DNA of 64,000 nt from Fratercula arctica (lineage: Eukaryota; Chordata; Aves; Charadriiformes; Alcidae). Positions 50,201 through 61,858 of the stretch are shown here, one piece after another. Below the pieces are notes generated by a model, which saw only the letters and a program-made list of their open reading frames with translations, ran no database searches and was not told the origin of the DNA. The stretch spans positions 17,499,587 to 17,563,586 of the forward strand of contig CANTUZ010000002.1 in assembly GCA_947846985.1 (NCBI GenBank), read 5' to 3'. The translations under genes were made by a program, and so were the position numbers. Positions within the stretch are counted from its first letter, which is position 1. Every line of letters begins with the position of its first letter.

Positions 50201-51181
50201 GTCCCTCTGTACTGGAAAGCTGTGAACAGATTTATATCGATGAGGTTTAATGAATAACCTGTGCAGATTTCAAGGTAGAACATCAGCTGTTACAGAGAGG
50301 ATGGTAAAAGGAAGGAGGAGATTAATAGTAATTTAACAACTTTCACACCACACATTTGCTCACTCCAATTAATTTAATGGAGTAGACAGGTGTCCTGGGA
50401 GATTTATCCCTTTGCACAGATCTATGGCAACAACTGATTTTCAGTTGTTCAACACAATGCTGTATGAAAACTGTTTCGGAGAGAGAACATCTCATGTTAC
50501 TCTTTGGGGATGCATATGGACTACACAAGTTTATATGCTTTTGAGAGATGAGGAACATCAAGAAAAAAAAAAAAAAGGTGTTCACTGAAAAAGTCAACTT
50601 TCCATTTGACCTGGGGATAACAGTTATTCTCAACATCTGATCTGGAAAATATTCATGAGAGAGAGAGAGAATTTTCCAGGCCCCTTAACGCAGCCACTTC
50701 CCAGAGGCTTCACAGAAGAACATCAGATTTTTATTTTTAGTTTCTTCTGAACTCTGATATAGTATGTGTCTACTTAAGTATTAGAGAGGGAAAGAATGGG
50801 TATTCAAGGAGAGGCTATGATTAAATCACCACGTGTTCCCAAACACTGGCACTAGAGTGACTATCTCTGAACTCTGCTGTTTGAAGCTGGCTGTTCCCTG
50901 AAATAATTAGACAGAGATGAGACCTCAGGGAGCGCTCCTGTCTCTGTGAATAAGTTTCAGTATCACAAGTGAGTTTTACAGTAACTTCTCCTAAAATGGG
51001 ATCAGAAAACACTCACGTTATCTCTTCCACAAGGAGAGCAAAGTGGGTGGCAACCAGACAGGGGCAGTACCACCTACAGCCTGTTACTATTTGAGCAGCG
51101 TTATGTGGGCATAAGCAAACCGATCATGCCCATTACCTAAGGAAACAGTACCCATTTGGATCTCCCATCACAGGGTCTTAC
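47209..51181 (-). other. JCAD: JCAD last coding intron
   Basis: This intron of about 4.0 kb is bounded by GTAAGA at 51181 and the T-rich acceptor at 47209. No open frame in it looks conserved. It holds an A-run (50562-50576) and a (GA)7 run inside a perfect 9-base inverted repeat (50642-50679). No transposon was recognised. Confidence 0.85.
50642..50679. repeat. Inverted repeat enclosing a (GA)7 run
   Basis: CTGGAAAAT (50642-50650) and ATTTTCCAG (50671-50679) are exact reverse complements, enclosing ATTCAT plus seven GA units. It sits in the JCAD intron about 0.5 kb beyond the giant exon's donor. Confidence 0.6.
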
Positions 51182-54100
51182 CTAAAGAAAAATCTCTGTC
51201 GATCTTCTTCTTGTCCATTCCACCTAAATATCCGTTTTCACTGAGAGAGATAACACGCTTGGAAACAGCCCCTGAGCTTGCCAGTTTGTTTCCTCTCTCC
51301 TCTTGTACCCTCGACAGCTTCTCCTCGTCCACCTCCTCTCCCGAGTCTGCACTCTTAATGCTCAGACGTCTCATCCGGGACACAGAGTCAACTTCTTTCA
51401 TTCGCACTAAGCGATCCATGGCAGTCCGGCTAGGTGGAGAAGTGAGCTTGCCTTGGAGTGTCTCTATCACTTTTGAGGTGCTTCTCACTCTCTTTTCTGA
51501 ATGCTGATACACAGCCGACTTGCAAACCAAGTTTTGGTCCTCACCTTGGCTGGGACTTGCAGGTTGTTCAAGAACTTGCTCAGTTACCGGTGTTTTAGCA
51601 CTGGCTTCCTGGGGAGTGGTCTGGCCTTCATCAGGGTATAAAGATCGGCCTCCTGCTCCGACAAAAAGAGCACTCTCTGTCCAGCCACACTTTCGTCTGC
51701 TTTCATAAGAACCCTCTTTTTTTCCTTCTTTTTCACTTACTGTGCTCCCCAGTGATGACTCAAAGTCCTGGGCACCATTTGCAGGGCTAGTGCCTGCATG
51801 GGACCCAACATGGTCATCGGGAAGGAGAGACTCCACTGCTATATCTATACCTAAAATTCTTGCAGCTCTTGCCTGCAATGATTCATTCACAGGGATTTCC
51901 ACTGCATTTGCATTTGAAGAGTGATCGGAATTGTTAGCACCAGGTCCTGGGGCTACATCAAGTCCCACTGACCTCAAATCTGGCTCAGAGCGCCCTTGGT
52001 TCCTCTTCGTTAGTGACAAACGTACTACTGAGCCTCTCTCTAATGCCGTATCATTTGTGGGAGTTACACCTTTGCTCAGTTTAACAAAGTCTAGGTAATT
52101 TTGGTCTTCGCTCATCTCCTGCAAGACAGGGTTATTGAAAGGATTACTGTGACATGAACTGCTTGGGCTACTGGACAAAACTCTCTTGAGAGGGCCCACG
52201 TGAACTTGCTGCTTGCTTGTTCTGCTCTTGGCTTCCCCTGTCCTCATTTCTGTTATCAGACTTCCATCTGCTGGCCTGACTCCTTCACTGCTCCCTCCTG
52301 GCTGTAGGGAGCCTTGAGAGCCAACGCAGCCCAGCTCACTGCCATGCTCTGTCCCCACACTCCAACTTTCAGACTTACTTTTAACTCTCCCTGGCTTAAA
52401 TACAGGCACCTCTGGCACCACCATTTCTGATTTCCTACCGTATTTTGGCTCCTGGTTCAACTTCTCATTTCTGGATGCCCTCCTCTGTGTAAGGGCACCT
52501 GCCTGTGGAGAAGCCACAGCACTTTCCAAATCTTCTTCACTGCTTGTGCTCTCCTCCTGCTCTTGCAGCTCCTTGTTAAAACTTTCTAGCTCACTTATTG
52601 CATCCCAGGGACGGCGACTGACAGGCTTCAACAGGAACTGCCCAAACAGCTCTTTACTGTTGCAGGGAGCGCCTGCTTCTCCCTTAACTATATCACCCCG
52701 GGAAAAAAGGCCGGTTTCCCTCTCCTGGGCAGGCACAGGCTGGCTCTGGTGGGCTTTTGGAGAGGGCGCCTGAAGGACTGAGGTGGCGGTCCTGGAAAAT
52801 GCACTGTTGCTAGACTGGCTGAGGTGCATCTGACCCTTCATGCCATAGGCGGTCTGTCTGCAGCTTCTCTCCTCAGAAGGCAGCCCCGCCTGTTTTGACC
52901 CTGTGGTGGATGCTGTACATCCTGGGAGCTTTGGAGACAGCGTTCTGTTACTACTGGGCTGCCCAGGCTTTTTACCATGGAAAAATTGTGGGCTTTTAGG
53001 TTCTTCAGTGAAACTGGTCTGTGTCTGCTGGTCTTTGTACTGATCACCTGGCCAGGAGCCAGAGTATTTGAGCTCTCTGTGTTTTGTAGACTGAATAAAT
53101 CTGAGGTCATTCATTTGTTTGAACTCTTCTGGTCTCCACAACTCTTGTTTTTGTAACTCATTTTTATTGGTCATGCTTCCTGTAAGCGCTTGTAACTCCA
53201 AGTCCGTTGAAGACATACTTAAGAGACTTTGTTCTTGCAAAGCCCCATTGTTATCAAACCCATTCTTATCAGGGCTCTGGGTTATGTTGTTGTTCCTATC
53301 TGTATCTGGCAGATTGGATTCTGATTTAACTGGGATAGAGACCAAACAAAATATAGTTTCATTCATTTTTTTCTTTGAACTCTTTTTGCTCTGCATCCCA
53401 GTTCCAGGTTCAAACTTTTTCACTTTTGTAACAGTCTCACAGGTGCTGTCCATATGTGAATTTCTTACAGAGAGTTTGCCTTTTGCGTACTCCATGCTGG
53501 CTTCATTACGGGGGCTGTGATTAGTTGTGCTACAACTATCTCTTTGGTCCGGCAAGGCACAATTTTCCTGATCTTGGATGGATGGTGCCAACCATCTGTT
53601 GCTATGGGTGGAGCTGTTGGAAGTTCTTTCTCCCTTTGCAGAATTGGTCAAGTTTGATGCATCCAAGAAGGCACTGTTGTACTGTACTTCAAGATCTCTC
53701 TCTTGCAAAGCACCAGAATGGGGACTACATGCATTTTCAGTGTATTTAGTGTTGTCCTGCAGACCTTCCGGTGGTGCAATTTTAATATGTCGTATTCGAG
53801 GATCATCAAATGGAATATACTGAACAGAACGCAGGTAGTCAGCAGGGCGCCTCACATGGCTTTGCTTCCCGTGAGGAAGGTGGCTGTCTTTGCAAGGGTC
53901 GCCTCCCGCTTCAAAAGTATTGGCGGCTGGTCGTTGGCAGGGGACAACCCGTTCCGCAGGACCCTGCTGATCACTGCTGGCATACGTGTCGTTGTTAGGC
54001 ACTTCATTGAGGGGATGTGGGGTCACATTTTGGTGAGTTGGGGATTTGTAAGATGGAGGAGGTACGTAGACCGGGGGCTCCAAAGCAGAATCTTGAATGC

Positions 54101-54834
54101 AAGCATCTTGCCTTGGCTCATTAACTTTGGCTAAGTAGGGGATGGGTTCATCTTTCTGGTAGTGGTCCTGGAAACCCACAGTTTCTGCAGGTGTCCTTGT
54201 CTGCCGCTGCAGTTCGTAAGACGGAGGCTTCAGAGGTCTCCCGTACTTGGGTTTCACTAGCGGAAGGAAATGGCCTCCCGTTTTGTGGTGCTTGGCTGGT
54301 TCCACACTCAGTCTGTTTGGGGGATAGGAGGGGGTTTTAGTTACGCTGAGCGAGCTGTTGCTGTTGTTCAGGGAGGGCATTTCCACACACCTCATACTCT
54401 CTGGTGAAAGGACCCTCGGCAAGGACTGTGATTTCCCCTTGTTGTGGGTGCTCAGTACGTTATCTCCCAGGGTCAGTGAATACAGCTCCTGAAGCAGCTT
54501 CTCCCTGTCACCCTCGGACATTTGCCTCCCTACCTTTTTTGTCTGGTTCCAGCTTTCCATTCCCAGACTCTGCCATTTGCAGTCGCTGGGCACTTCACAG
54601 CTTTCCTGCAAGCCGCTTCTTCTGGCGTACCCTGCGCCCGTCCCCACCTTCAGCTGACTCTCCCTGGGGTGCCGGGGTGCCCCCGGGGCTGCAGACAGGC
54701 CTTTCATTTCCACGCCACCTTTCTGAGAGTAGCCCAGTAGCACACTGAAGTCCTGTCCTCGTCTTCTCCAGTAGGCGAGATCTTTATCAGTCCTGGGCTG
54801 GGAAGACCATGCTAATTGAGGCTTGTCATAAACC
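51182..54834 (-). CDS. JCAD: JCAD giant coding exon (residues 100-1318)
   Basis: A 3653-base exon encodes most of JCAD. The acceptor is TTTCTTTTTCAG|G at 54834. The donor is TTTAG|GTAAGA, with the last exonic base at 51182. The open frame runs 24 codons upstream of the acceptor (to 54905) and four codons past the donor; both extensions are intronic. Conserved features, numbered on the spliced protein, are WSSQPRTDKDLAYWRRRG near 109-126; an LPRVLSPES segment near 240; PPxY motifs at 303-306, 353-356 and 359-362; and VQYIPFDDPRIRHIKIA at 437-453. There is a Ser/Glu-rich acidic patch near 855-870, a possible amphipathic segment QARAARILGIDIAVESL near 1087-1103, and a basic RRLS site near 1255. 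No signal peptide or membrane segment is seen. Low-complexity composition suggests a mostly disordered junctional scaffold, as known for the family. Confidence 0.96.
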
Positions 54835-56467
54835 CTGAAAAAGAAACGCAGTGTCACCAGGCAGTTTGCACAGATGTCCTTTCTTTCCCTTATGGGTAAG
54901 GCCATTAGGAGGTCAAATGTTGAGTTATGCCAATGGGGTTTGTGGAATTTATTTGCAACCAGATGACTTTATGATTTTAATGAGAGGATTTAAAAGTCAG
55001 TCATTAATATGAGTAAAGGAAGGGACGGATGCTCTGCTGGCATGTTGTTAGCTATGCAAAGCTGTTAGAAAGAGAAACAAATGCACACGGTTACGTGCTG
55101 TGCAAACATGCACAGCCCTCCTTGATGGACACCAGAAAACCAGAAATGATTGTGTTGAACTTATTTCTGCACTCTGCTACATCAAAATCTAAAGACGTCA
55201 AGGGGACTACTGTGGTATGTGAGTTTAATAGGAATCGAAAGCTAAAAAGTAGAGCTGAGGAGAACAGGTAGGGGGCTATTTCATAAGATATATTCTGTAA
55301 GAAGCATGATTTGCATCCTAGTACAAGAGCTGAAATTCAACATGTCATTTCCACTGTTGATTTTTGTTCGTCTTTCAAAGGGAACAAATTTCTTCAAAGT
55401 GCTTTGGATGAAATGATACACGCCACAACAATGGTGATGTATTAGCGCAGTCCTGAATAAGACGGAACCAATATTTGAAATCTAACATACCTCAAAAGAA
55501 GTATAACACCGTTAAATAAAAGAGGGATTAACTCCAGCATATGAAATATGAAAGACATTAGACATTTTACTGCAGATTAGAAATTCAGAACACAGACTTA
55601 AATGAACAGAATAGGTTCTTTGTGTGTTCTGAACAGACTGTAAACTATTTAATATATTACTGCTGAAGAAAACTGATACCTTTCTACATAAATAATTAAT
55701 CTTCTACTTGAACCATGTTCTGCTATTCTTGTACCTAAGGTGTCCAACAATATAACTGCCTTTACACTATGTAGCTGCCACCAGCATAAGACTGGAAAGA
55801 AAAATCAAAATTGACAGAAATAGGACAAGTATGTAGACAGAACCCAAGAATTTCGTTCTCTTCCCTCCACCCCAAGGTATATAAACAGTGTCATCTGGCT
55901 CTTTTTTACTAAAATCAATGTTCTATTCAAATAGTGGTTTGAGAAAACATAATACAATTCAAAATTCAGAATGAAAACTAAGCAATCCAGATCCACAGCA
56001 ATTTTGTCGTATGTATGTTGACTTCATCCTATGACTATAAAAGTTTAAAAACCAAACTAGGATAAGGAGCATCTTGTTCATATTAATTCAAGTGGATTAA
56101 GATTTAATATCTGAATAAAATGTTCTGCCTCTGAAGCACAAAGTACAGTTCGATCGATGAACCCCAGGAAGTAACAGACATCTTCATTAATCAGTGAGAT
56201 ATACCAGGACACCTCCTATACTGGAAAGCTGATTGTTGTAACAATGAACATTTCCATGTGGAAACATGCAGCTGCCTTCTTCTGAGATTATCAAATCTAC
56301 CTTTTCATCTCACCCCCATGCTGCTATGGCACCATTTGTATCTGTGTTTACAAAACGAGGTGAGAAACAAGGGTCTAGCAACAATGAGGAGGGAATGGAC
56401 AAATTGCTCTTTCTGTTTGGTTTTAACCATCAATCGTAGAAGGGTCTACAGAAATCGCAGGAAGTAC

Positions 56468-56655
56468 AGAGTCATAGATTCCAAGATCAGCAGAGACTGT
56501 TACGATTATTTAGTTTGACATCTTGCTCATCGCAGGCCATCAGACTTCCCTGAAATGATTCCTGCTTCAGTGGTAGCATGTCTTTTAGAAAAACATCTAA
56601 AAATCTTGATCTTTAAATTTCCAGAGATGTTGTTGCATAGCTTAATTCATGATTA
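56468..56655 (-). mobile_element. Ancient CR1-family relic in the JCAD intron
   Basis: The plus strand reads AGTCATAGATTCCAAGATCAG and later AGGCCATCAGACTTCCCTGAA, TTTTAGAAAAACATCTAA and TCTTGATCTTTAAATTTCCA. This follows the 3' region of an old CR1 subfamily that I know from turtle and crocodile genomes, with many substitutions. The element lies in reverse orientation relative to the window. No coding capacity remains. Family assignment is from remembered consensus. Confidence 0.75.
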
Positions 56656-57796
56656 AAAAAAAACCCCAAAGTAAACCCAAATTCTTATCAATCCAAATAT
56701 AAAAACAGTGGGGGAAGGACAACATCATTGGCAGACATTAATACTGAGATTTGCAACAATTGCAACTAACAGCACAGGAATGGCATGTGCTGGATGTTTA
56801 AAGGACGTAACAGGAAATCAGGAATAGGCAAGGAAGCATTACTCGACTCTTTTCTAGGAAACCCTAAACTAGAAGAGTTTTGCTTAGGTTGCTTTTTTAA
56901 AAGCAAACAAAACCCAAGCTCAGACATTCATTAAAGTAAATTAGCCTAAGTTAGGACAGCTTCAATTAGAAAGGACGTTCCTCCATTTATTAAAAGCTGT
57001 TTAAAAGATTAAATTTATTTTTAAATATTAAAAGATTAATAGCTAGGTTCCAGTAATAAATTTCTGAACATGATACAAACCTCTGTGAACTGTACTATGT
57101 CATCATTGCAACATGAATGTAGAAAAGACATTTAAAAGGAGGTATTTACAGCATTTTAAACCTGATCTTTTCTGTGATCTATTCACAAGGTGGACAATAC
57201 CAGTCTCTCCAGCTTCTGGCTCAGGCACTAAAGGTGGCCACACAGACAACCTGTTTCCTGGGCCCTGAAAGCCTCTGGAGGGGATGGTACTCCACTGTGC
57301 AGTGGGAAGAGGATGCTCCACAGTCTCCCAATGGACCTTCCAGCTTAGCTCCAGCCTGAAGACTCTTCTGCTCCAAAAGATGGAGAGTGGCTCCTGCACA
57401 CCTGCAGGCAGCAGGCATGGCAGCAGGGCAGCAGAGCACAACCACACTGCTTGTGGCTGCAGCTGCAGCAGAGTGGCTCCTTCCAGGCTATATGACGCTT
57501 TTGGGTCTTACAGTCAAAAGAAGTTGTGAGAAAGGAAAGCAACCAAGAGCCATCCAAAGTACAAAATGCTTCACTACAGCCTCAGCAATGCTACCTCTCT
57601 GGATGGTGAATGCCAGTCATGCTGCAGCCTTTGCATCCGTGATTTATTATCAATGAAGAGACCGCATGATCCCTCTTAGCAGCAGCTAGTCTCTGACCGT
57701 GCCACTACGCAATTATATTTCACTCCATGATGCAGCGGCACTGACACACGAAGACATGCACACTCAGATACAGCAAGTGCTTCACAGCTGGAAGGG

Positions 57797-57888
57797 GTGC
57801 CAAGGAAGGAGCAGTCCCATGGGACCAACCGGGAAGATTTAAGTGCCAGGGACAGAGTGGTCCCATGAGACCAAGGAGTTAGATTTTA
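57797..57888. repeat. 46-base imperfect tandem duplication
   Basis: Copies 57797-57842 and 57843-57888 share GTGCCA at the start, a YCCCATGRGACCAA centre and an AGATTT end. The first copy contains the perfect palindrome GTCCCATGGGAC; the second has lost it by substitution. It lies within the JCAD intron. Confidence 0.6.
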
Positions 57889-60800
57889 ATACTACGAACT
57901 CTTTTCTAACAGACATCACATTTGCTGTCATAAAGTGCTTTGAATTGATTCTATATAAAATTAATCCAATGAAAAACATTTAAAAAAAAATAGATATTGC
58001 TAGCTTTCTATGAATTTTAGGACTTTGCAAGAAACGAGGCCATCAGTCCACCCTGCACCAGCTGCATGACTGCATTCCACTGAGCTGCCCCTCTCAGAGC
58101 AATGGGTTGAAGCTGCCCTGTTCCCCCAGGGCAATGCTGGACCACCAGGACCTTGCATGACCCACAGAACAGGGCCAAAAGTGAAGGAGCATGGCACAGG
58201 CTATGAAGCCAAACCCCCGCAGAATGAGGCCACTGCAGGGCTATCTAGCAATACCCAGTGACCTCCTGTCCCTGTTTCTGGCTGTAGGTAGGCATTAGGC
58301 ACCCAGCAGCTCAGGATGAGTGGGCCACAGGCACCAGGACAGACTTTGTGCCCAACGAGGAGGCACCGTTAAGAGATTTCCAGGATTTGGCAGCAAGGGG
58401 GAAAAAAATTCAGAGGGCTGTTTTTGCACACTGACAGCTTCTGTTCTATTGTGGGATCCTGTCCTCACATACACTCTTCCAAGCCTCAACAGAGGGAAAC
58501 ACCAGTATGCTTTCCTAATTTTTCCAGCAGGTAATCTCATTAATGATGCTATCTATTTATCTCTAAATTTGCTAGCTACCAACAGTTCCTCCCACACAAA
58601 CAGCTAAGCAAAGTGCCTCTTCTCTCCACTCACAAGAGAAGCAGGAGGGAGTTCTCCTGTGAACCTTTCTCATCTCTACCCATAGGGTCAGCTTTCCCAT
58701 TTTGTTTGCCTCATCTCCTCTTCCAAACCTTTACTGTGCAGCCTCCTAATGCTCAGTTAAGCAAGGACAGCCGGGACAGTCCTCCCACCATCTGCTCCTA
58801 CGCTTTGCCTGAAGAACAACAGGATGGAGCAGAACATCAATTCCCCGCTCCGCTGGGGCGTCACTCTCCCCTTGCAAGCAGCAGTGGCGGGCGGTGTGAT
58901 GTGCCCACCTGCAGTTGCTATGGAGCCTCTCACCTCCTCCTCCTCCTCAGCAAGGTCTGATCAGCAGAACAGTCTCAATGAGTGGAGGCAACAGCATCAT
59001 CCCCCGCCGTCATGAAACGCCCTCAGCCCTGTTTGTGAAGGCAGAGATGAGGTGGGCAACATCACTCACTTCTGTGGTGTTTGGAGGGTGACTAGCTCTT
59101 CTACGTCAGTGGTCTGAGCATGAGTGTGGTGTAGAAAATTCCCTGGCAGAGGAGCCTGAGTCATGTTCTGAATTGCCGTGGAGCTGGGCAAGGTCTGTGA
59201 AGGTAGCTGGGACACACACGGCCTCTTCTGGCCCTCTCCTCCCGCTGTGCTGCACTGGGAAGGCAGCGTCAGGAGGTGGCTACAGGCAGCCCGCGATGCC
59301 CAAAGAGCAGTGTCTTCCTGCTGGACCTTGCTGGGTGGTTGTCCCCTCTTTGGGCCCAAATGGTCCCCAAGTCTCAGCAGTGTGCCATTCCGGCCCAGCC
59401 TGAGAACTGGGAACCTATTTCCTGCGATGGTCCAGAAAGCAGACAGCAAGATCAAAGTTCACTATGGCCTGCCCTCAACAGGCCCAAACACCCCAAAGCG
59501 GGCCCGTACAAAACTCCGCTCTTCTGTTTTAAAGCAGCTCATGTTTAGTGGCAGCCCCGTGCCTCAGATGCTCCCCCAGGGCCCGGGAGGGGGTCAGCAG
59601 GGGGACTGTCACCCTGGAGCTCAGCAACTGAAACACGGGTGCTCCAGAGCCGAAGCTGCAGAGACCTTCCCTGGATCTGGCCCAGGGAGCTCGCTGCCCC
59701 CTCCCTGTCCCAGCAGGACAGTGGCGGTGTCACGCTCTGCACCAGAGGTCCTCTGCCCACCCAGGGGATGGCTGATACAAAGGTTTTCCCTTGTTCCTAG
59801 CTGCTAGTGCCTTGTAAGAGGCTCACTAGGAATCAGAGTTTGCTGTAACGATAATAGTAAGAAAAGAGTTCTATTTTTGTGAAAGTGTGACAAAACCATT
59901 TCCAGGGCTGTGCTCCCTATTTTATGGGGAAAAGCCACTTTTTAAAACCGGGATGTAATATTTAACTATGCTGCAGACTGACAGGTTCCACCCCTTGCAT
60001 TTTGAGATGTCAGAAAGAGGCATTTAAAAAGTCAGAGAGCATTATTTTGTATTTAGCTGACACCAGCAGTTACAGATACCTCTGCCATGTCTAAGACGTG
60101 GGGTAGAGGTGTGGGACTCCACAGAAGCCCCTGGCGAGGTGGGAGGCAGGGATGCAGCAGCCCTCCCATGCCCCCAGGCACCCGTGCAGGCTCTGCCGAG
60201 GTTGCTTCCAGCCTTGCACAGCCGTATCTGCTTCATACCAGTTTTTCTCCATGTTGTGAACTCATCTCCAAGGCCAAGCGCCGCCTTCCTTGACACCCCT
60301 GCGCACTCTCTTCCCCTGCTTTGAAGCCTTTTCAGTATCTTTCCTCACTTTATTGCTGTCCAGGTTACTTCACCCAAAACACACCATGAAGGATCCTCCT
60401 TATTACCTTTAAATCTGTGTCCTTCATTCTCCAGAAGGGATGGTTCCACCTGGGGACCTTCACCACGGCTGGGACTTGCTGACCCAGAACTGCTTCACAG
60501 GGCTGACATTTCTTCCTGCCCGTTATCCTAGCTGGCAGCCAGGAGCCATTCCTGCTCCAGGCAAACAGGCTTGCAAGGGGAAGAGATATGAAGGGAAAGA
60601 GCAGACGAGCCCAGCAGTCAGAGGACACGTGCCTTTGCCACATGTTACTGAAGGTCTTCGTATGAGGACAAGCTCCCAAGGCGGCAGCGTTTTGCCCTGC
60701 TTTCAGTTTCAAGCCTGTTCGTCAGGAGGAAGGGGCTTTTCCTCCTAAACCATCGTCACGCTTGGGCTGGCTTCCAGTCCTGCTCTAGCCCCCTTCCTTT

Positions 60801-61499
60801 GTTCGTCTGCAGCACTCAAATAGCCGCAGAACAATGGCCGAGCGGCGGTGTGTACACACAGCTCTTCCTGCCCAGCCTGCCCCAGCCCCGGCACGCACGT
60901 ACTCCGCGCCCAGCAAGCCACCGTTGTACAGGCACGTTTTATGGAGTGACGACAAGAGCTTCCACTGGCTTTGAGCTGTTTTAAGAAGAAACAAACAGGT
61001 ACCTTCTCATGTTTATTCCATGAGAGCGGCCTTAAAAAAACACGAGAGTCCTCGGTGCATGTCGGAACACCCACCAAGAGCTGCACATGGCTGAATCTAC
61101 AGCAAAACCCAGGGGGTGTATGTGGCAGAAGAAACTGGGTTCAGTTTTTTAAAACTGAAGAAAAGGAAGAGCTTTTGCCCCCTTTTTTTTACTGTACTTG
61201 GACTGAGCTTCTCTAAGCCCATCAAAAAAGCCTTTCTGATACAGACCATATTAGTAAAAGACATTTTCCCACACTCGGCCACTTCCCATCACCCCAATAT
61301 TCTCAAAGGCCTCGCTCTAGCAGAAGGTGAATAGATGTGCCACTGCTTTGTGTGGACTTGTGGTGCATGACGATGGCCACTAGTATGGGAGCAGGAAAGG
61401 ATCACAGGAAGGTGGTGTCAAGGGTTAGGGTCATGCTTAGTTATCTGTCAGGACCAAAAGGAAGAGAAAGCAAAGCCATGGCATGATGCTGAAACTTAC

Positions 61500-61798
61500 C
61501 CCCCTTCTGAAGTATGAAAAGTGGACAAACCCTGAAGGTCATGGTGGTAACCAGGACCCGCTTGCCTCCCTTGGCTCCCATGGCTGCTTTCAGTGCTGCT
61601 TGAGTTGGTTTTCACCAGAGGTTTCTTACTGTATGCCCCGGCTCTTGATTCTGCCTCAAACCCATTCAGCGTTCTCTGAGCAGATCTATTCCCCGCGACT
61701 TCATGCCGGTATCCATCATATCTGTTCTCATATGAAACAGGGGGATTTTTTGACAATTTGTATCCATGAGAAATCAGGAGGTCCTCAACACTGAACAT
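61500..61798 (-). CDS. JCAD: JCAD coding exon 1 (N-terminus, residues 1-100)
   Basis: This exon encodes the JCAD N-terminus, beginning MFSVEDLLISHGYKLSKNPP, which matches the highly conserved start of the family. It contributes 99 full codons plus two bases of a glycine codon. The donor at 61500/61499 reads GGGGG|GTAAGT on the minus strand. The start is secure: an in-frame TGA lies five codons upstream, and the ATG has an A at -3. After the conserved first 18 residues the sequence is Ser/Gly/Arg-rich and looks disordered, as in the rest of the protein. Splicing to 54834 gives ...HTSEGG-VYDKPQLAWSSQ, which restores the conserved family register. Reading on past the donor gives a stop almost at once, so this is a true exon end. 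Confidence 0.95.
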
Positions 61799-61858
61799 AT
61801 TGTGCTGGTTTCACTCACAGTTGTGCCATCAGAAAGCTCTTTCCAGCAGGACCCATCA
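61799..61858 (-). other. JCAD: 5' UTR part of the first JCAD coding exon
   Basis: Sixty bases of exon precede the JCAD start codon. The exon begins after a strong acceptor: on the minus strand a T-rich tract (TTTGTTTTTGGTTTTGTTTT) is followed by CCAG at 61862-61859. The segment has stops in the coding frame, including a TGA five codons before the ATG, so it cannot extend the protein. The acceptor means at least one more non-coding exon lies upstream, in the remaining 2 kb of the window or beyond it. Confidence 0.8.

Larger units (their letters stand above)
54835..61499 (-). other. JCAD: JCAD first coding intron
   Basis: This intron of about 6.7 kb is bounded by GTAAGT at 61499 and TTTCAG at 54835. 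It carries an ancient CR1 relic (56468-56655) and a 46-base imperfect duplication (57797-57888). The segment 58.8-60.9 kb is moderately GC-rich, and several chance open frames there (for example 59178-59807 on the plus strand) show no recognisable protein. Confidence 0.85.
47174..61858 (-). other. JCAD: JCAD gene, coding part (three coding exons)
   Basis: This is the span of the JCAD (KIAA1462) gene that I can reconstruct. The coding sequence joins 61798-61500, 54834-51182 and 47208-47174 on the minus strand. The first junction is phase 2 (two bases of a glycine codon, completed by one base of the next exon). The second is phase 1 (one base of an aspartate codon). All four splice sites are canonical GT/AG with good context. 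The predicted protein is about 1328 residues, close to human JCAD at about 1359. JCAD is an endothelial adherens-junction protein that associates with VE-cadherin. It is linked by human genetics to coronary artery disease, and has been reported to act on Hippo signalling through LATS2. Family identity is recognised from conserved stretches at both ends and in the middle. The 5' non-coding exons and promoter are not resolved. Confidence 0.93.

Noticed and set aside
53119..54748. Plus-strand frames of 60-143 codons across the JCAD giant exon
   Set aside because: They are antisense shadows of the JCAD coding sequence.
54835..54905. ATG at 54905 as an alternative JCAD start
   Set aside because: The 24 codons before 54834 are intronic: a strong acceptor lies at 54835, and the conserved N-terminus comes from the exon at 61500-61798.
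59178..59807. 209-codon plus-strand open frame inside the JCAD intron
   Set aside because: GC-rich, overlaps other frames on both strands, no known motif; antisense intronic chance frame.
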